Positions 7,061-12,374 of a DNA stretch of 12,374 bases are shown piece by piece. The stretch is from Mycobacterium sp. Lineage in GTDB: Bacteria > Actinomycetota > Actinomycetes > Mycobacteriales > Mycobacteriaceae. The stretch is from NCBI GenBank assembly GCA_029256565.1, contig JAQSXQ010000016.1, positions 1 to 12,374 of the forward strand, read 5' to 3'. A program made the position numbers and the translations under genes. Below the pieces are notes generated by a model that worked only from the letters and a program-made list of their open reading frames with translations, did no database searches and had not been told where the DNA came from. Numbering within the stretch: the stretch's first letter is position 1; every line of letters begins with the position of its first letter.

Positions 7061-7342
7061 CTACCTGGAGCGAACCGAGTTACGGCCGCCGACCTTGAGC
7101 CAGATCACCAGCACGATGACGGCACCGATGACCGAGCCGATGATGCCGGCCGGCTGGAGGAATCCCTGCGCGCTGTCCTTGCCGAAGATGAGGAAGCCGA
7201 GGAATCCGCCGACGAACGACCCGACGACGCCGAGCACGATGGTCATGGGGATCGACAAGTTCTGCTTGCCCGGAACCAGCAGACGCGCAAGGGCGCCCGC
7301 GATGAGCCCGACGACGAGGATGGTGACGATGAGTCCGATCAT
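7061..7342 (-). CDS. GlsB/YeaQ/YmgE family small membrane stress protein
   Basis: The 93-residue protein has three hydrophobic, glycine-rich helices: GLIVTILVVGLIAGALARLL (about 3-22), a second at 31-53 with VVGSFVGGFLGFLIFG, and a third at 66-83. The loop VPGKQNLSIPMTI and the GxxGxxxGG helix packing are typical of the transglycosylase-associated/GlsB family. Members are induced by envelope or general stress in many bacteria, and their molecular role is not settled. ATG 7340-7342 is preceded by AGAAAGG 11 nt away on the minus strand. The gene is divergent from the response regulator at 7475, and the 132-bp gap holds several inverted repeats. It precedes the STAS gene, which suggests a small stress module (inference). 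The basic tail GGRNSVRSR would sit in the cytoplasm by the positive-inside rule. Confidence 0.9.
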   Translation of the reverse strand: MIGLIVTILVVGLIAGALARLLVPGKQNLSIPMTIVLGVVGSFVGGFLGFLIFGKDSAQGFLQPAGIIGSVIGAVIVLVIWLKVGGRNSVRSR

Positions 7343-7429
7343 GGCTGCGAGCCTTTCTGTTCAGCGCTGACAACGCGCTGCGATCGAGTGGATCGAGCGG
7401 TTGCTCGACATGAGAGCCAGCTCATCACC

Positions 7430-7458
7430 CCTAAGGGGGGTACCGGTACACCCTTAGG
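7430..7458 (+). promoter_or_regulatory. 29-bp imperfect inverted repeat over the response-regulator promoter
   Basis: CCTAAGGG (7430-7437) is mirrored by CCCTTAGG (7451-7458), and the centre is the perfect palindrome GTACCGGTAC (7440-7449). The two arms differ only by GGG versus TG in the connecting bases. The element ends 4 bp before the predicted -10 box, so it spans the -35 region. Inverted repeats of this size are usual operators of dimeric regulators, and autoregulation by the NarL-type protein encoded 17 bp downstream is an obvious candidate (inference). It could also act on the divergent glsB-like gene. Confidence 0.55.
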
Positions 7459-7462
7459 TAGG

Positions 7463-7468
7463 TAATCT
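7463..7468 (+). promoter_or_regulatory. Candidate -10 element giving a leaderless response-regulator mRNA
   Basis: TAATCT fits TANNNT. With the usual spacing the first transcribed base would be 7475, exactly the A of the ATG. No Shine-Dalgarno sequence precedes the start codon, which agrees with a leaderless message, a common arrangement in mycobacteria. There is no -35 consensus, and the position is covered by the inverted repeat. Confidence 0.5.
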
Positions 7469-7474
7469 GGACCC

Positions 7475-8143
7475 ATGGCACCGCCGCCGAACTCCCCCAT
7501 CACCGTCGCCCTCGTCGACGACTACGACGTCGTGCTCATGGGCGTGGCCAACATGTTCGACCGGTACCGCGACCGGGTCGTCGTCGCGGAGATCGACGCC
7601 AACATGAGCCTCGACGACTCCGTCGACATCGTGCTGTACGACTCCTTCGCCCAACCCGAAGCCGACCACGACGAGATCGCCGCCCTGGTCGCGAACCCTC
7701 GGGCCCGACGAGTCGTCGTGTACACGTGGAACTTTCACCCCGACCTCATCGCCAGTGCCCAGGACAAGGGTGCGCACGGATACCTGTCGAAGACGCTGCC
7801 TGCCCGCGAGTTGGTCACGGCACTCGAGGCCGTGCATGCCGGGGAGAAGGTCATCAGCGACGTCCCCCCGCGGGCCCGCAGCGCAGTCGGACTCGACTGG
7901 CCGGGGCGCGGCGAGGGACTCAGCGACCGGGAATCGGAGATCCTCGCCCTCATCACCCAGGGCAAGAGCAATGCCGAGGTGGCGACCCTGACCTACCTCA
8001 GTCCCAACACCATCAAGTCCTACATCCGCACGATCTACCGCAAGATCGATGCGTCGAGCCGAACCCAGGCCGTGCTCTGGGGCGTCAAGCACGGCTTCAC
8101 GCCCGACCACAACCGCATCGAACACTGGAAGGGCGGCCCGTAG
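7475..8143 (+). CDS. Orphan NarL/FixJ-type response regulator with LuxR HTH
   Basis: The 222-residue protein has a receiver domain (about 9-125) and a LuxR-type DNA-binding domain (about 145-207). All receiver landmarks are present: acidic pair D15-D16, phospho-acceptor D56 in VDIVLYDSF, switch T84 in VVVYTW, and K106 in GYLSK. Phosphorylation by a kinase is therefore expected. The output domain shows LSDRESEILALITQGKSN, then AEVATLTYLSPNTIKSYIRT and IYRKIDASSRTQAV, the full LuxR signature. No histidine kinase is encoded nearby, so the signal is unknown. The ATG at 7475 has no ribosome-binding site and is best explained by leaderless transcription. The large inverted repeat upstream suggests autoregulation, possibly joint control with glsB. 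The C-terminal tail after GVKHGF is short and polar. Confidence 0.92.
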   Translation: MAPPPNSPITVALVDDYDVVLMGVANMFDRYRDRVVVAEIDANMSLDDSVDIVLYDSFAQPEADHDEIAALVANPRARRVVVYTWNFHPDLIASAQDKGAHGYLSKTLPARELVTALEAVHAGEKVISDVPPRARSAVGLDWPGRGEGLSDRESEILALITQGKSNAEVATLTYLSPNTIKSYIRTIYRKIDASSRTQAVLWGVKHGFTPDHNRIEHWKGGP

Positions 8144-8215
8144 GCGACGCGCGCGCCTGGCCACGTTCTCACCGACCGGCGGCCCTTGGAACCTCGACTC
8201 GGTTCGCATTCATGA

Positions 8216-8235
8216 CGGGTTGAGCGGGTAACCCG
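8216..8235 (+). promoter_or_regulatory. Short stem-loop next to the decarboxylase start codon
   Basis: CGGGTT (8216-8221) pairs with AACCCG (8230-8235), loop 8222-8229, ending 5 nt before the ATG at 8241. A competing CGGGT-A-ACCCG stem (8225-8235) shares the same right arm. The usual Shine-Dalgarno position is occupied by the right arm and holds no purine-rich motif. It may affect initiation, but such short GC stems also arise by chance in this base composition. Confidence 0.25.
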
Positions 8236-8240
8236 GCGGC

Positions 8241-9704
8241 ATGGATCAGTCGGTTGCACCACTCATCGATGCTCTCGCCGCTTACCGTGCCGCGGATCGC
8301 TATGGCTTCACCCCGCCCGGTCATCGGCAGGGCCGCGGCGTGGACCCGCGCGTGCTCGAGGTTCTCGGCATCGAGTCGTTTCGGGACGACGTCTTGGCCA
8401 GTGGAGGGCTGGACGACCGTCGGACGAGCAATGCGTACCTCCGTCATGCAGAAGACCTGATGGCCGATGCCGTGGGTGCGGACGTGGCGTGGTTCTCGAC
8501 GTGCGGCAGCTCACTTTCGGTGAAGGCCGCGATGATGGCTGTCTCTGGAGGCGACGGAGGTCTGTTGCTCGGTCGGGACAGCCACAAGTCGGTGGTTGCC
8601 GGCCTGATCTTCTCCGGTGTACAGCCGCGGTGGATCAGCCCGCGCTGGGACGCCGAGCGCCACCTCTCGCATCCGCCATCGCCCGCCCAGGTGGACGAGG
8701 CGTGGGAACGACATCCGGATGCCGCCGGCGCGTTGATCGTCAGCCCGAGCCCATATGGCACGTGTGCCGACATCGAAGGAATCGCGGAGGTGTGTCACCG
8801 CCGTGGCAAGCCGTTGATCATCGACGAGGCCTGGGGGGCCCACTTGCCGTTCCACGAGAACCTTCCGACGTGGGCGATGGACGCGGGCGCCGACGTATGC
8901 GTCGTCAGCGTCCACAAGATGGGAGCCGGCTTCGAGCAGGGGTCGGTGTTCCACCTGCAGGGCGACCTGGTCGACCAGGACAGGCTGTCAGCCTGCGCCG
9001 ATCTCCTCATGACCACCAGCCCCAATGTCCTGGTCTACTCGGCCATCGACGGCTGGCGCAGACAGATGGTCGAGCAGGGCCACGAAATGCTCGGTGCAGC
9101 ACTGGAGTTGGCGGAACAGGTCAGATCGGAGATCGAGCGCATCCCAGACGTCGAGGTGATGGACGCGGAACTCCTCGGCGCGGAGGCATCGCACGATTTG
9201 GACCGGCTGCAGGTCCTGATGGACGTTTCCCAAACCGGCACCTCGGGCTACCAGGCCGCCGACTGGTTGCGCGAGAACTGCCGCATCGACGTCGGTATGA
9301 GCGACCATCGGCGAATCTTGGCGACACTGTCCTTCGCCGACGACGCCGACACCGCTGGACGGCTGGTCGACGCGCTGAGCGCATGGCGCAGGGCGGCAAA
9401 TCACTTCGACCCACCCGAGCCCCTCAGGTTGCCGTCCCCGTCGGAGATCGAACTCGAATCGGTCGACCTACCGCGTGACGCCTTCTTCGGGCCGACGGAA
9501 TCCGTGCCCCTCGCCGAGGCCAGCGGCCGCATCGCGGCCGAGCAGATCACGCCCTACCCACCTGGCATCCCTGCCGTGGTGCCTGGCGAGCGCCTCAACG
9601 ACGCCGTGATCGAGTATCTGAGCAGCGGTCTCGCAGCGGGCATGAACCTGCCCGACCCCGCCGATCCCACTCTCGAAACCATCAAGGTGATCAGCGGACG
9701 GTAG
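8241..9704 (+). CDS. PLP-dependent Orn/Lys/Arg decarboxylase family protein
   Basis: The 487-residue enzyme belongs to the fold-type I Orn/Lys/Arg decarboxylase group in the short form, like Bacillus SpeA, without the N-terminal receiver-like wing domain. Landmarks are TPPGH (24-28), DSHKS (113-117), the cofactor-ring Asp in IIDEAWGAH (D195), and the Schiff-base lysine K226 in SVHKMGAGFEQGS. The signature after the lysine departs from the usual T/S-Q-S/T form (E-Q-G here). The C-terminal domain has ITPYPPGIPAVVPGERLNDAVIEYL, typical of these decarboxylases. It probably decarboxylates a basic amino acid to a polyamine or diamine; which one cannot be told. ATG 8241 is the first start in frame, with no good ribosome-binding site. 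It lies 97 bp after the response-regulator gene on the same strand and ends 10 bp from the convergent flavin reductase gene. Confidence 0.88.
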   Translation: MDQSVAPLIDALAAYRAADRYGFTPPGHRQGRGVDPRVLEVLGIESFRDDVLASGGLDDRRTSNAYLRHAEDLMADAVGADVAWFSTCGSSLSVKAAMMAVSGGDGGLLLGRDSHKSVVAGLIFSGVQPRWISPRWDAERHLSHPPSPAQVDEAWERHPDAAGALIVSPSPYGTCADIEGIAEVCHRRGKPLIIDEAWGAHLPFHENLPTWAMDAGADVCVVSVHKMGAGFEQGSVFHLQGDLVDQDRLSACADLLMTTSPNVLVYSAIDGWRRQMVEQGHEMLGAALELAEQVRSEIERIPDVEVMDAELLGAEASHDLDRLQVLMDVSQTGTSGYQAADWLRENCRIDVGMSDHRRILATLSFADDADTAGRLVDALSAWRRAANHFDPPEPLRLPSPSEIELESVDLPRDAFFGPTESVPLAEASGRIAAEQITPYPPGIPAVVPGERLNDAVIEYLSSGLAAGMNLPDPADPTLETIKVISGR

Positions 9705-9714
9705 CGACTCGCCC

Positions 9715-10347
9715 TCACCGACGGTCGTCGGGGCGCACCATCTTGAACATCGCCTCGCGCGACACCGCCACGTAGTCAGCCGGTCCACCAGCACGCAGGA
9801 TCGGCGTTGGCGCCGCAGTGTCGTAGATGCCGTCGACCAGCAGGTGCTTGTCGATGTGCACGGCCACCACCTGGCCGAGCACCAACCACGTCGGCACGTC
9901 GTTGCCTTCGGCGTCGGTGAGCTGAATGAGCTGCGTGAGAACGCATTCGAAGTTCACGGGGCTCTCCAGCACCCGCGGCGCGTCGACCACCGACGCCGGC
10001 ACCGCGGTCAATCCCCCGCGTTCGAACTCGTTCTCCCCCGACGGGATCGACGCGGACGTCTCGTTCATGGCGGTCGCCAGATCGCGGGTCGCGAGATTCC
10101 ACACGAAGTTCCGCGTGGCCTCGACGTTGGCGACGCTGTCCTTCCACCCGATCGACGCGAAGCCGACCACCGGCGGGCGGTAGTTGAACCCGTTGAAGAA
10201 GCTGTACGGCGCGAGGTTGGGGGTCCCTTCGGCGTTCACCGTCGAGATCCAGCCGATCGGCCGCGGCCCGACGATCGCGTTGAACGGGTCGTGTGGAAGG
10301 CCGGTGCCGTCCGCCGTCCGGTAGAAGTGTGCGTCCTCGCCTGCCAT
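9715..10347 (-). CDS. Flavin reductase-like (FMN-binding split barrel) protein
   Basis: The 210-residue protein has the flavin reductase-like split-barrel fold (DIM6/NTAB group). The FMN-binding region GPRPIGWISTVNAEGTPNLA (27-46) is followed by PYSFFNGFNYRPPVVGFAS, then KDSVANVEATRNFVWNLATR (69-88), the usual family order. Members reduce flavin with NAD(P)H for a partner oxygenase or act as flavoproteins of unknown substrate. ATG 10345-10347 is chosen because GAGGGAG lies 4 nt upstream on the minus strand and the family domain begins at once; the frame is open further upstream to a GTG at 10359 and beyond. The gene is divergent from the MFS gene and convergent with the decarboxylase gene. 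It could supply reduced flavin to the SfnB-type oxygenase at 5164-6447, but no operon links them. Confidence 0.88.
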   Translation of the reverse strand: MAGEDAHFYRTADGTGLPHDPFNAIVGPRPIGWISTVNAEGTPNLAPYSFFNGFNYRPPVVGFASIGWKDSVANVEATRNFVWNLATRDLATAMNETSASIPSGENEFERGGLTAVPASVVDAPRVLESPVNFECVLTQLIQLTDAEGNDVPTWLVLGQVVAVHIDKHLLVDGIYDTAAPTPILRAGGPADYVAVSREAMFKMVRPDDRR

Positions 10348-10449
10348 CGTCTCCCTCACCGCTCGAGCCCCGCCAGACCAAGAGCCTTCCACGACGCGCG
10401 GCGTCCGGCGCTTCCGGCGACCGCCTCGCCTCCGGCAATCGGTAGCACA

Positions 10450-10455
10450 CATAAT
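10450..10455 (+). promoter_or_regulatory. Candidate -10 element for the MFS gene
   Basis: CATAAT matches TATAAT at 5 of 6 positions and would start transcription at about 10461-10462, at or next to the ATG, again suggesting a leaderless message. No Shine-Dalgarno sequence precedes the ATG. The overlapping palindrome TAATTA (10452-10457) could also serve as a -10 on the minus strand for the flavin reductase gene. Confidence 0.35.
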
Positions 10456-10460
10456 TAGGC

Positions 10461-11945
10461 ATGCGAAAAAGCGGCGCGGGCGCGGGCCCCACGAGCGCCG
10501 CCGAGCAGTACCCGCGTCCGCGACTCCTGGTCGTGGCGCTGAGCATGGTGGCGCTCACGGTGGCGGTATTGCAGACCGCCGTCGTCCCAGTCCTCGGCAT
10601 CATCGCCGAGCAACTGAACGCCTCGACCGTCGCCGTCAGCTGGGCCGTCACCGCCAACCTGCTCGCCGCAGCGGCGTCGACGCCGCTCATCGGCCGGCTC
10701 GCAGACCTCTACAACAAGAAGCACGTCCTGCTCGCCGTACTCCTCGCCGTGCTGGTGGGTTCGATACTGGCGGCGGTCACCTCGTCGCTGGCCCTGCTCA
10801 TCGTGGCCCGCGTACTGCAGGGCGTCTCGTTCTCGCTCTATCCGATCTGCGTGGCCATCCTGCGCGACGCGCTGCCCGAAGGCGCCGTCGTCGGCGCACT
10901 GGCGGTGCTGTCCGGAACGCTGGGATTCGGCGGCGGTACCGGTCTGGTCGTCACCGGGCTGCTGATGAACGGCGACGCCGGATACCACCGGGTGTTCTGG
11001 CTGACGACGGGCTTCACCCTCGCGGTGCTCGTCCTCGCCGTGACCGTCGTGCCGAGCGCCACGACGCGAGGCGTGGGCACGATCGACTGGCTGGGCGCCC
11101 TGGGTCTGGCGATCGGCCTGTCGGCGCTGCTGCTCGCCATCACCCAGGGCAACTCGTGGGGGTGGCTCTCCCCGGCGACCCTCGGCGTCACCGCGCTCGG
11201 CATCGCGGTACTGGTGGCGTGGTGGGCCTGGGAGCGCAGACAACGCCACCCCCTGGTGTCGATCGCGATGTTGTCGCGGCGAGCGGTGCTCCTGACCAAC
11301 CTGGCAACCATCTTCGTGGGCATGGGGCTCTACTTCGGCTTCCTGGGCTTGACGCAATTCGTCCAGATCGACCGCGACGCGGCCGGCTACGGGTTCAGCG
11401 CGACGGTGCTGACCGCGAGCGTGGTGTTCCTACTCCCGGGGGCGATCGCCGGTTTCGTCACCGCCACGTTGAGTGGCCGGTTCATCGACCGTTTCGGCGC
11501 GCGCCTGGTCCTGGTCAGCGGCGCCGTCACCGGGGTGATCGGCTTCCTCTGGCTCGCCATCTCACACGACCAGTCCTGGCAGGTGATCGTGGCGGGCATC
11601 TGGGTCAACGCCTACATCAGCCTGGGCTACGGGGCGCTGCCCGCACTCGTCGTCAGCGAGGTCGACAGCGGCGAGACCGGAGTCGCCACCGGCGTCAACG
11701 CCATCGCCCGCACCGTCGGCAGCTCGATCGCCGCAGCGGCCGTGGCCGTCCTGCTCGCCCGGTCGGCGACCGGCACCGGCACCGGCCTGCCGTCAGAGCA
11801 CGCCTTCGTATTGATCTTCGCGGGCGGCGCCGTCACCGCCGCGCTCGCCATGATCCTCATCGCGGTGTCGGGAGCCGGTCAGGGTCGGGATCGCCCGACC
11901 GAGTCGAACGTCGACTCCCGTGCCATGAACCACGAGTGGGGCTGA
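10461..11945 (+). CDS. MFS transporter, DHA2-type (14 TM) drug exporter family
   Basis: The 494-residue protein shows about 14 hydrophobic helices between residues 22 and 470, the layout of the DHA2 (14-TM) drug:proton antiporters. Motif A in the loop after TM2 is GRLADLYNKKHVL (78-90), close to GxLaDrxGrkxxl but with Asn-Lys replacing the usual Gly-Arg. A motif-C-like stretch in TM5 is SGTLGFGGGTGLVVTG (151-166), with Gly where antiporters often have Pro. TM1 has the pattern LQTAVVPVLGIIAEQL, and VSWAVTANLL opens TM2, both typical of this family. The polar C-terminal tail is cytoplasmic. Substrates cannot be predicted. ATG 10461 is chosen as first in frame, 7 nt behind an AT-rich -10-like box. 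The 113-bp gap to the divergent flavin reductase gene holds three TCCGGC repeats. Confidence 0.92.
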   Translation: MRKSGAGAGPTSAAEQYPRPRLLVVALSMVALTVAVLQTAVVPVLGIIAEQLNASTVAVSWAVTANLLAAAASTPLIGRLADLYNKKHVLLAVLLAVLVGSILAAVTSSLALLIVARVLQGVSFSLYPICVAILRDALPEGAVVGALAVLSGTLGFGGGTGLVVTGLLMNGDAGYHRVFWLTTGFTLAVLVLAVTVVPSATTRGVGTIDWLGALGLAIGLSALLLAITQGNSWGWLSPATLGVTALGIAVLVAWWAWERRQRHPLVSIAMLSRRAVLLTNLATIFVGMGLYFGFLGLTQFVQIDRDAAGYGFSATVLTASVVFLLPGAIAGFVTATLSGRFIDRFGARLVLVSGAVTGVIGFLWLAISHDQSWQVIVAGIWVNAYISLGYGALPALVVSEVDSGETGVATGVNAIARTVGSSIAAAAVAVLLARSATGTGTGLPSEHAFVLIFAGGAVTAALAMILIAVSGAGQGRDRPTESNVDSRAMNHEWG

Positions 11946-12003
11946 GCCGACCGAGAACCGTCTGCATATCTGGATCCGCTGTGGGGTAGCCGTTCATGTG
12001 ACG

Positions 12004-12019
12004 GCGGCCACGCGGCCGC
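12004..12019 (+). terminator. GC-rich stem-loop before the small secreted protein gene
   Basis: GCGGCC (12004-12009) pairs perfectly with GGCCGC (12014-12019) across an ACGC loop. It lies 59 bp after the MFS stop and 9 nt before the AGAAGGAG ribosome-binding site of the next gene. It may end the MFS transcript or sit in the leader of the small gene. There is no U-tract, and chance occurrence in GC-rich DNA is possible. Confidence 0.3.
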
Positions 12020-12037
12020 ACCGGAGTAGAAGGAGTG

Positions 12038-12292
12038 ATGGTCGTGGTGAGCACTCGGACGAAGAGGGTGATGGGCCTGACCGGAGCGACGGCCACCGTC
12101 GCCGCCGCGGTGGCAGTCGGCTTCAGCGGCGCGAGCCAGGCAGAGGAACCCGAGCCCGCCCCGCCGGGTCCGGTGACGACATCCGAGATGACGCTGGTCG
12201 AGCCGACAGTGGATCCTGGAGCGTCTGCCCAACCGGACACCCCCGTGGTCGCCACGCCGCCCGTGACCGCGACGACGCCCGAAGCGCCCTGA
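12038..12292 (+). CDS. Small secreted Pro/Thr-rich protein of unknown function
   Basis: The product of about 84 residues begins with a signal peptide: a basic stretch STRTKR, a hydrophobic core GLTGATATVAAAVAVGF, and a cleavage site after ASQA. The remaining ~48 residues are acidic and rich in Pro, Thr, Val and Glu (EEPEPAPPGP, then TPPVTATTPEAP at the end), low-complexity and probably disordered. No known domain is visible. AGAAGGAG at 12028-12035 is a strong ribosome-binding site. ATG 12038 lies very close to it, and the GTGs at 12044 and 12047 have better spacing, so the true start may be two or three codons later without changing the signal peptide. The gene stands alone after the MFS gene and ends 10 bp from the convergent partial gene. 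Mycobacteria encode many such small exported proteins; no role is claimed. Confidence 0.7.
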   Translation: MVVVSTRTKRVMGLTGATATVAAAVAVGFSGASQAEEPEPAPPGPVTTSEMTLVEPTVDPGASAQPDTPVVATPPVTATTPEAP

Positions 12293-12302
12293 GCAGGCGC
12301 CA

Positions 12303-12374
12303 TCACGCCTGTGCGCTGACGTGCCGACCGGCGTCGCCCGGCAGCCGGAACGCCTCGACGAGGGTGCCGGCCAT
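12303..12374 (-). CDS. C-terminal end of a minus-strand gene (5' end outside window)
   Basis: On the minus strand an open frame enters from the right edge and stops at TGA (12303-12305). It encodes AGTLVEAFRLPGDAGRHVSAQA in its last codons, with almost every third base G or C as expected for a real gene here. An ATG coincides with the last three bases of the window, but it is more likely an internal Met than the start. The fragment is too short to name. It converges with the small secreted protein gene over a 10-bp gap. Confidence 0.5.
   Translation of the reverse strand: MAGTLVEAFRLPGDAGRHVSAQA

Noticed and set aside
8201..8230. SigF-type promoter (GGTTC ... GGGTA) before the decarboxylase gene
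   Set aside because: The spacer is 20 bp, outside the 15-17 bp of the SigF consensus, and the -35 is imperfect.
10403..10437. Three TCCGGC repeats upstream of the MFS gene as an operator
   Set aside because: The spacing is uneven and the motif is common in GC-rich DNA, so chance cannot be excluded.
10348..10452. N-terminal extension of the flavin reductase protein
   Set aside because: The added residues are Arg-rich without homology features, and ATG 10347 has its own GAGGGAG site.
10455..11357. 300-codon minus-strand open frame inside the MFS gene
   Set aside because: It is a shadow of the MFS gene; its translation is low-complexity Arg/Gln/His without any domain.
11960..11989. SigF-like GTCT ... 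GGGTAG before the small secreted protein gene
   Set aside because: Both elements are off consensus and the spacer is again 20 bp.
1..12374. CRISPR array, insertion sequence, prophage, toxin-antitoxin pair or attachment site
   Set aside because: No spaced identical repeats, transposase, integrase or small overlapping gene pair of that type is visible, and no tRNA that could serve as an attachment site.

Overview
The window looks like chromosomal DNA from a mycobacterium, probably a fast-growing Mycolicibacterium-type species. It is GC-rich with strong G/C at third codon positions, uses several GTG starts, and carries an MmpS/MmpL pair, a family largely confined to mycobacteria and close relatives. 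I see no rRNA, tRNA, insertion sequence, phage gene or CRISPR array. Every gene assigned here reads as intact except the two cut by the window edges. The species assignment is inference.

Layout. (1) 1-296 (+): the C-terminal end of an ECF sigma factor of the SigH/SigR type, running into a convergent tetR gene. (2) 335-4469: a TetR repressor (-) divergent from mmpS-mmpL (+), a membrane exporter of the MmpS4/5-MmpL4/5 kind. The 224-bp gap between them holds two TT-centred palindromes, a direct repeat and recognisable promoters for both sides. (3) 4491-4508: a hairpin between convergent genes, then on the minus strand a DUF302 protein (4572-5090) and, upstream of it, an SfnB/DszC-type flavin-dependent monooxygenase (5164-6447). 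(4) 6615-7342 (-): a GlsB/YeaQ-type small membrane stress protein followed by a STAS anti-anti-sigma factor, separated by a very stable hairpin. (5) 7475-8143 (+): an orphan NarL/LuxR-type response regulator divergent from glsB. It is probably leaderless, with a 29-bp imperfect inverted repeat over its promoter. (6) 8241-9704 (+): a PLP-dependent Orn/Lys/Arg decarboxylase-family enzyme, convergent with a flavin reductase-like protein (9715-10347, -), which is divergent from a 14-TM MFS exporter (10461-11945, +). (7) 12038-12292 (+): a small Pro/Thr-rich secreted protein, then the last codons of a minus-strand gene that leaves the window.

How they may work together. Regions 2 and 6 are export functions. 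Regions 1, 4 and 5 are stress-regulation genes (sigma factor, anti-anti-sigma, response regulator, membrane stress protein). The SfnB-type oxygenase needs reduced flavin, and a flavin reductase-like protein is encoded 3.3 kb away, but nothing shows that they are partners. I do not see a clearly new multi-gene system. The least explained signals are in non-coding DNA: the 29-bp inverted repeat before the response regulator, an array of four 6-bp half-sites at exact 11-bp spacing upstream of the sfnB-like gene, and the glsB/STAS intergenic hairpin.
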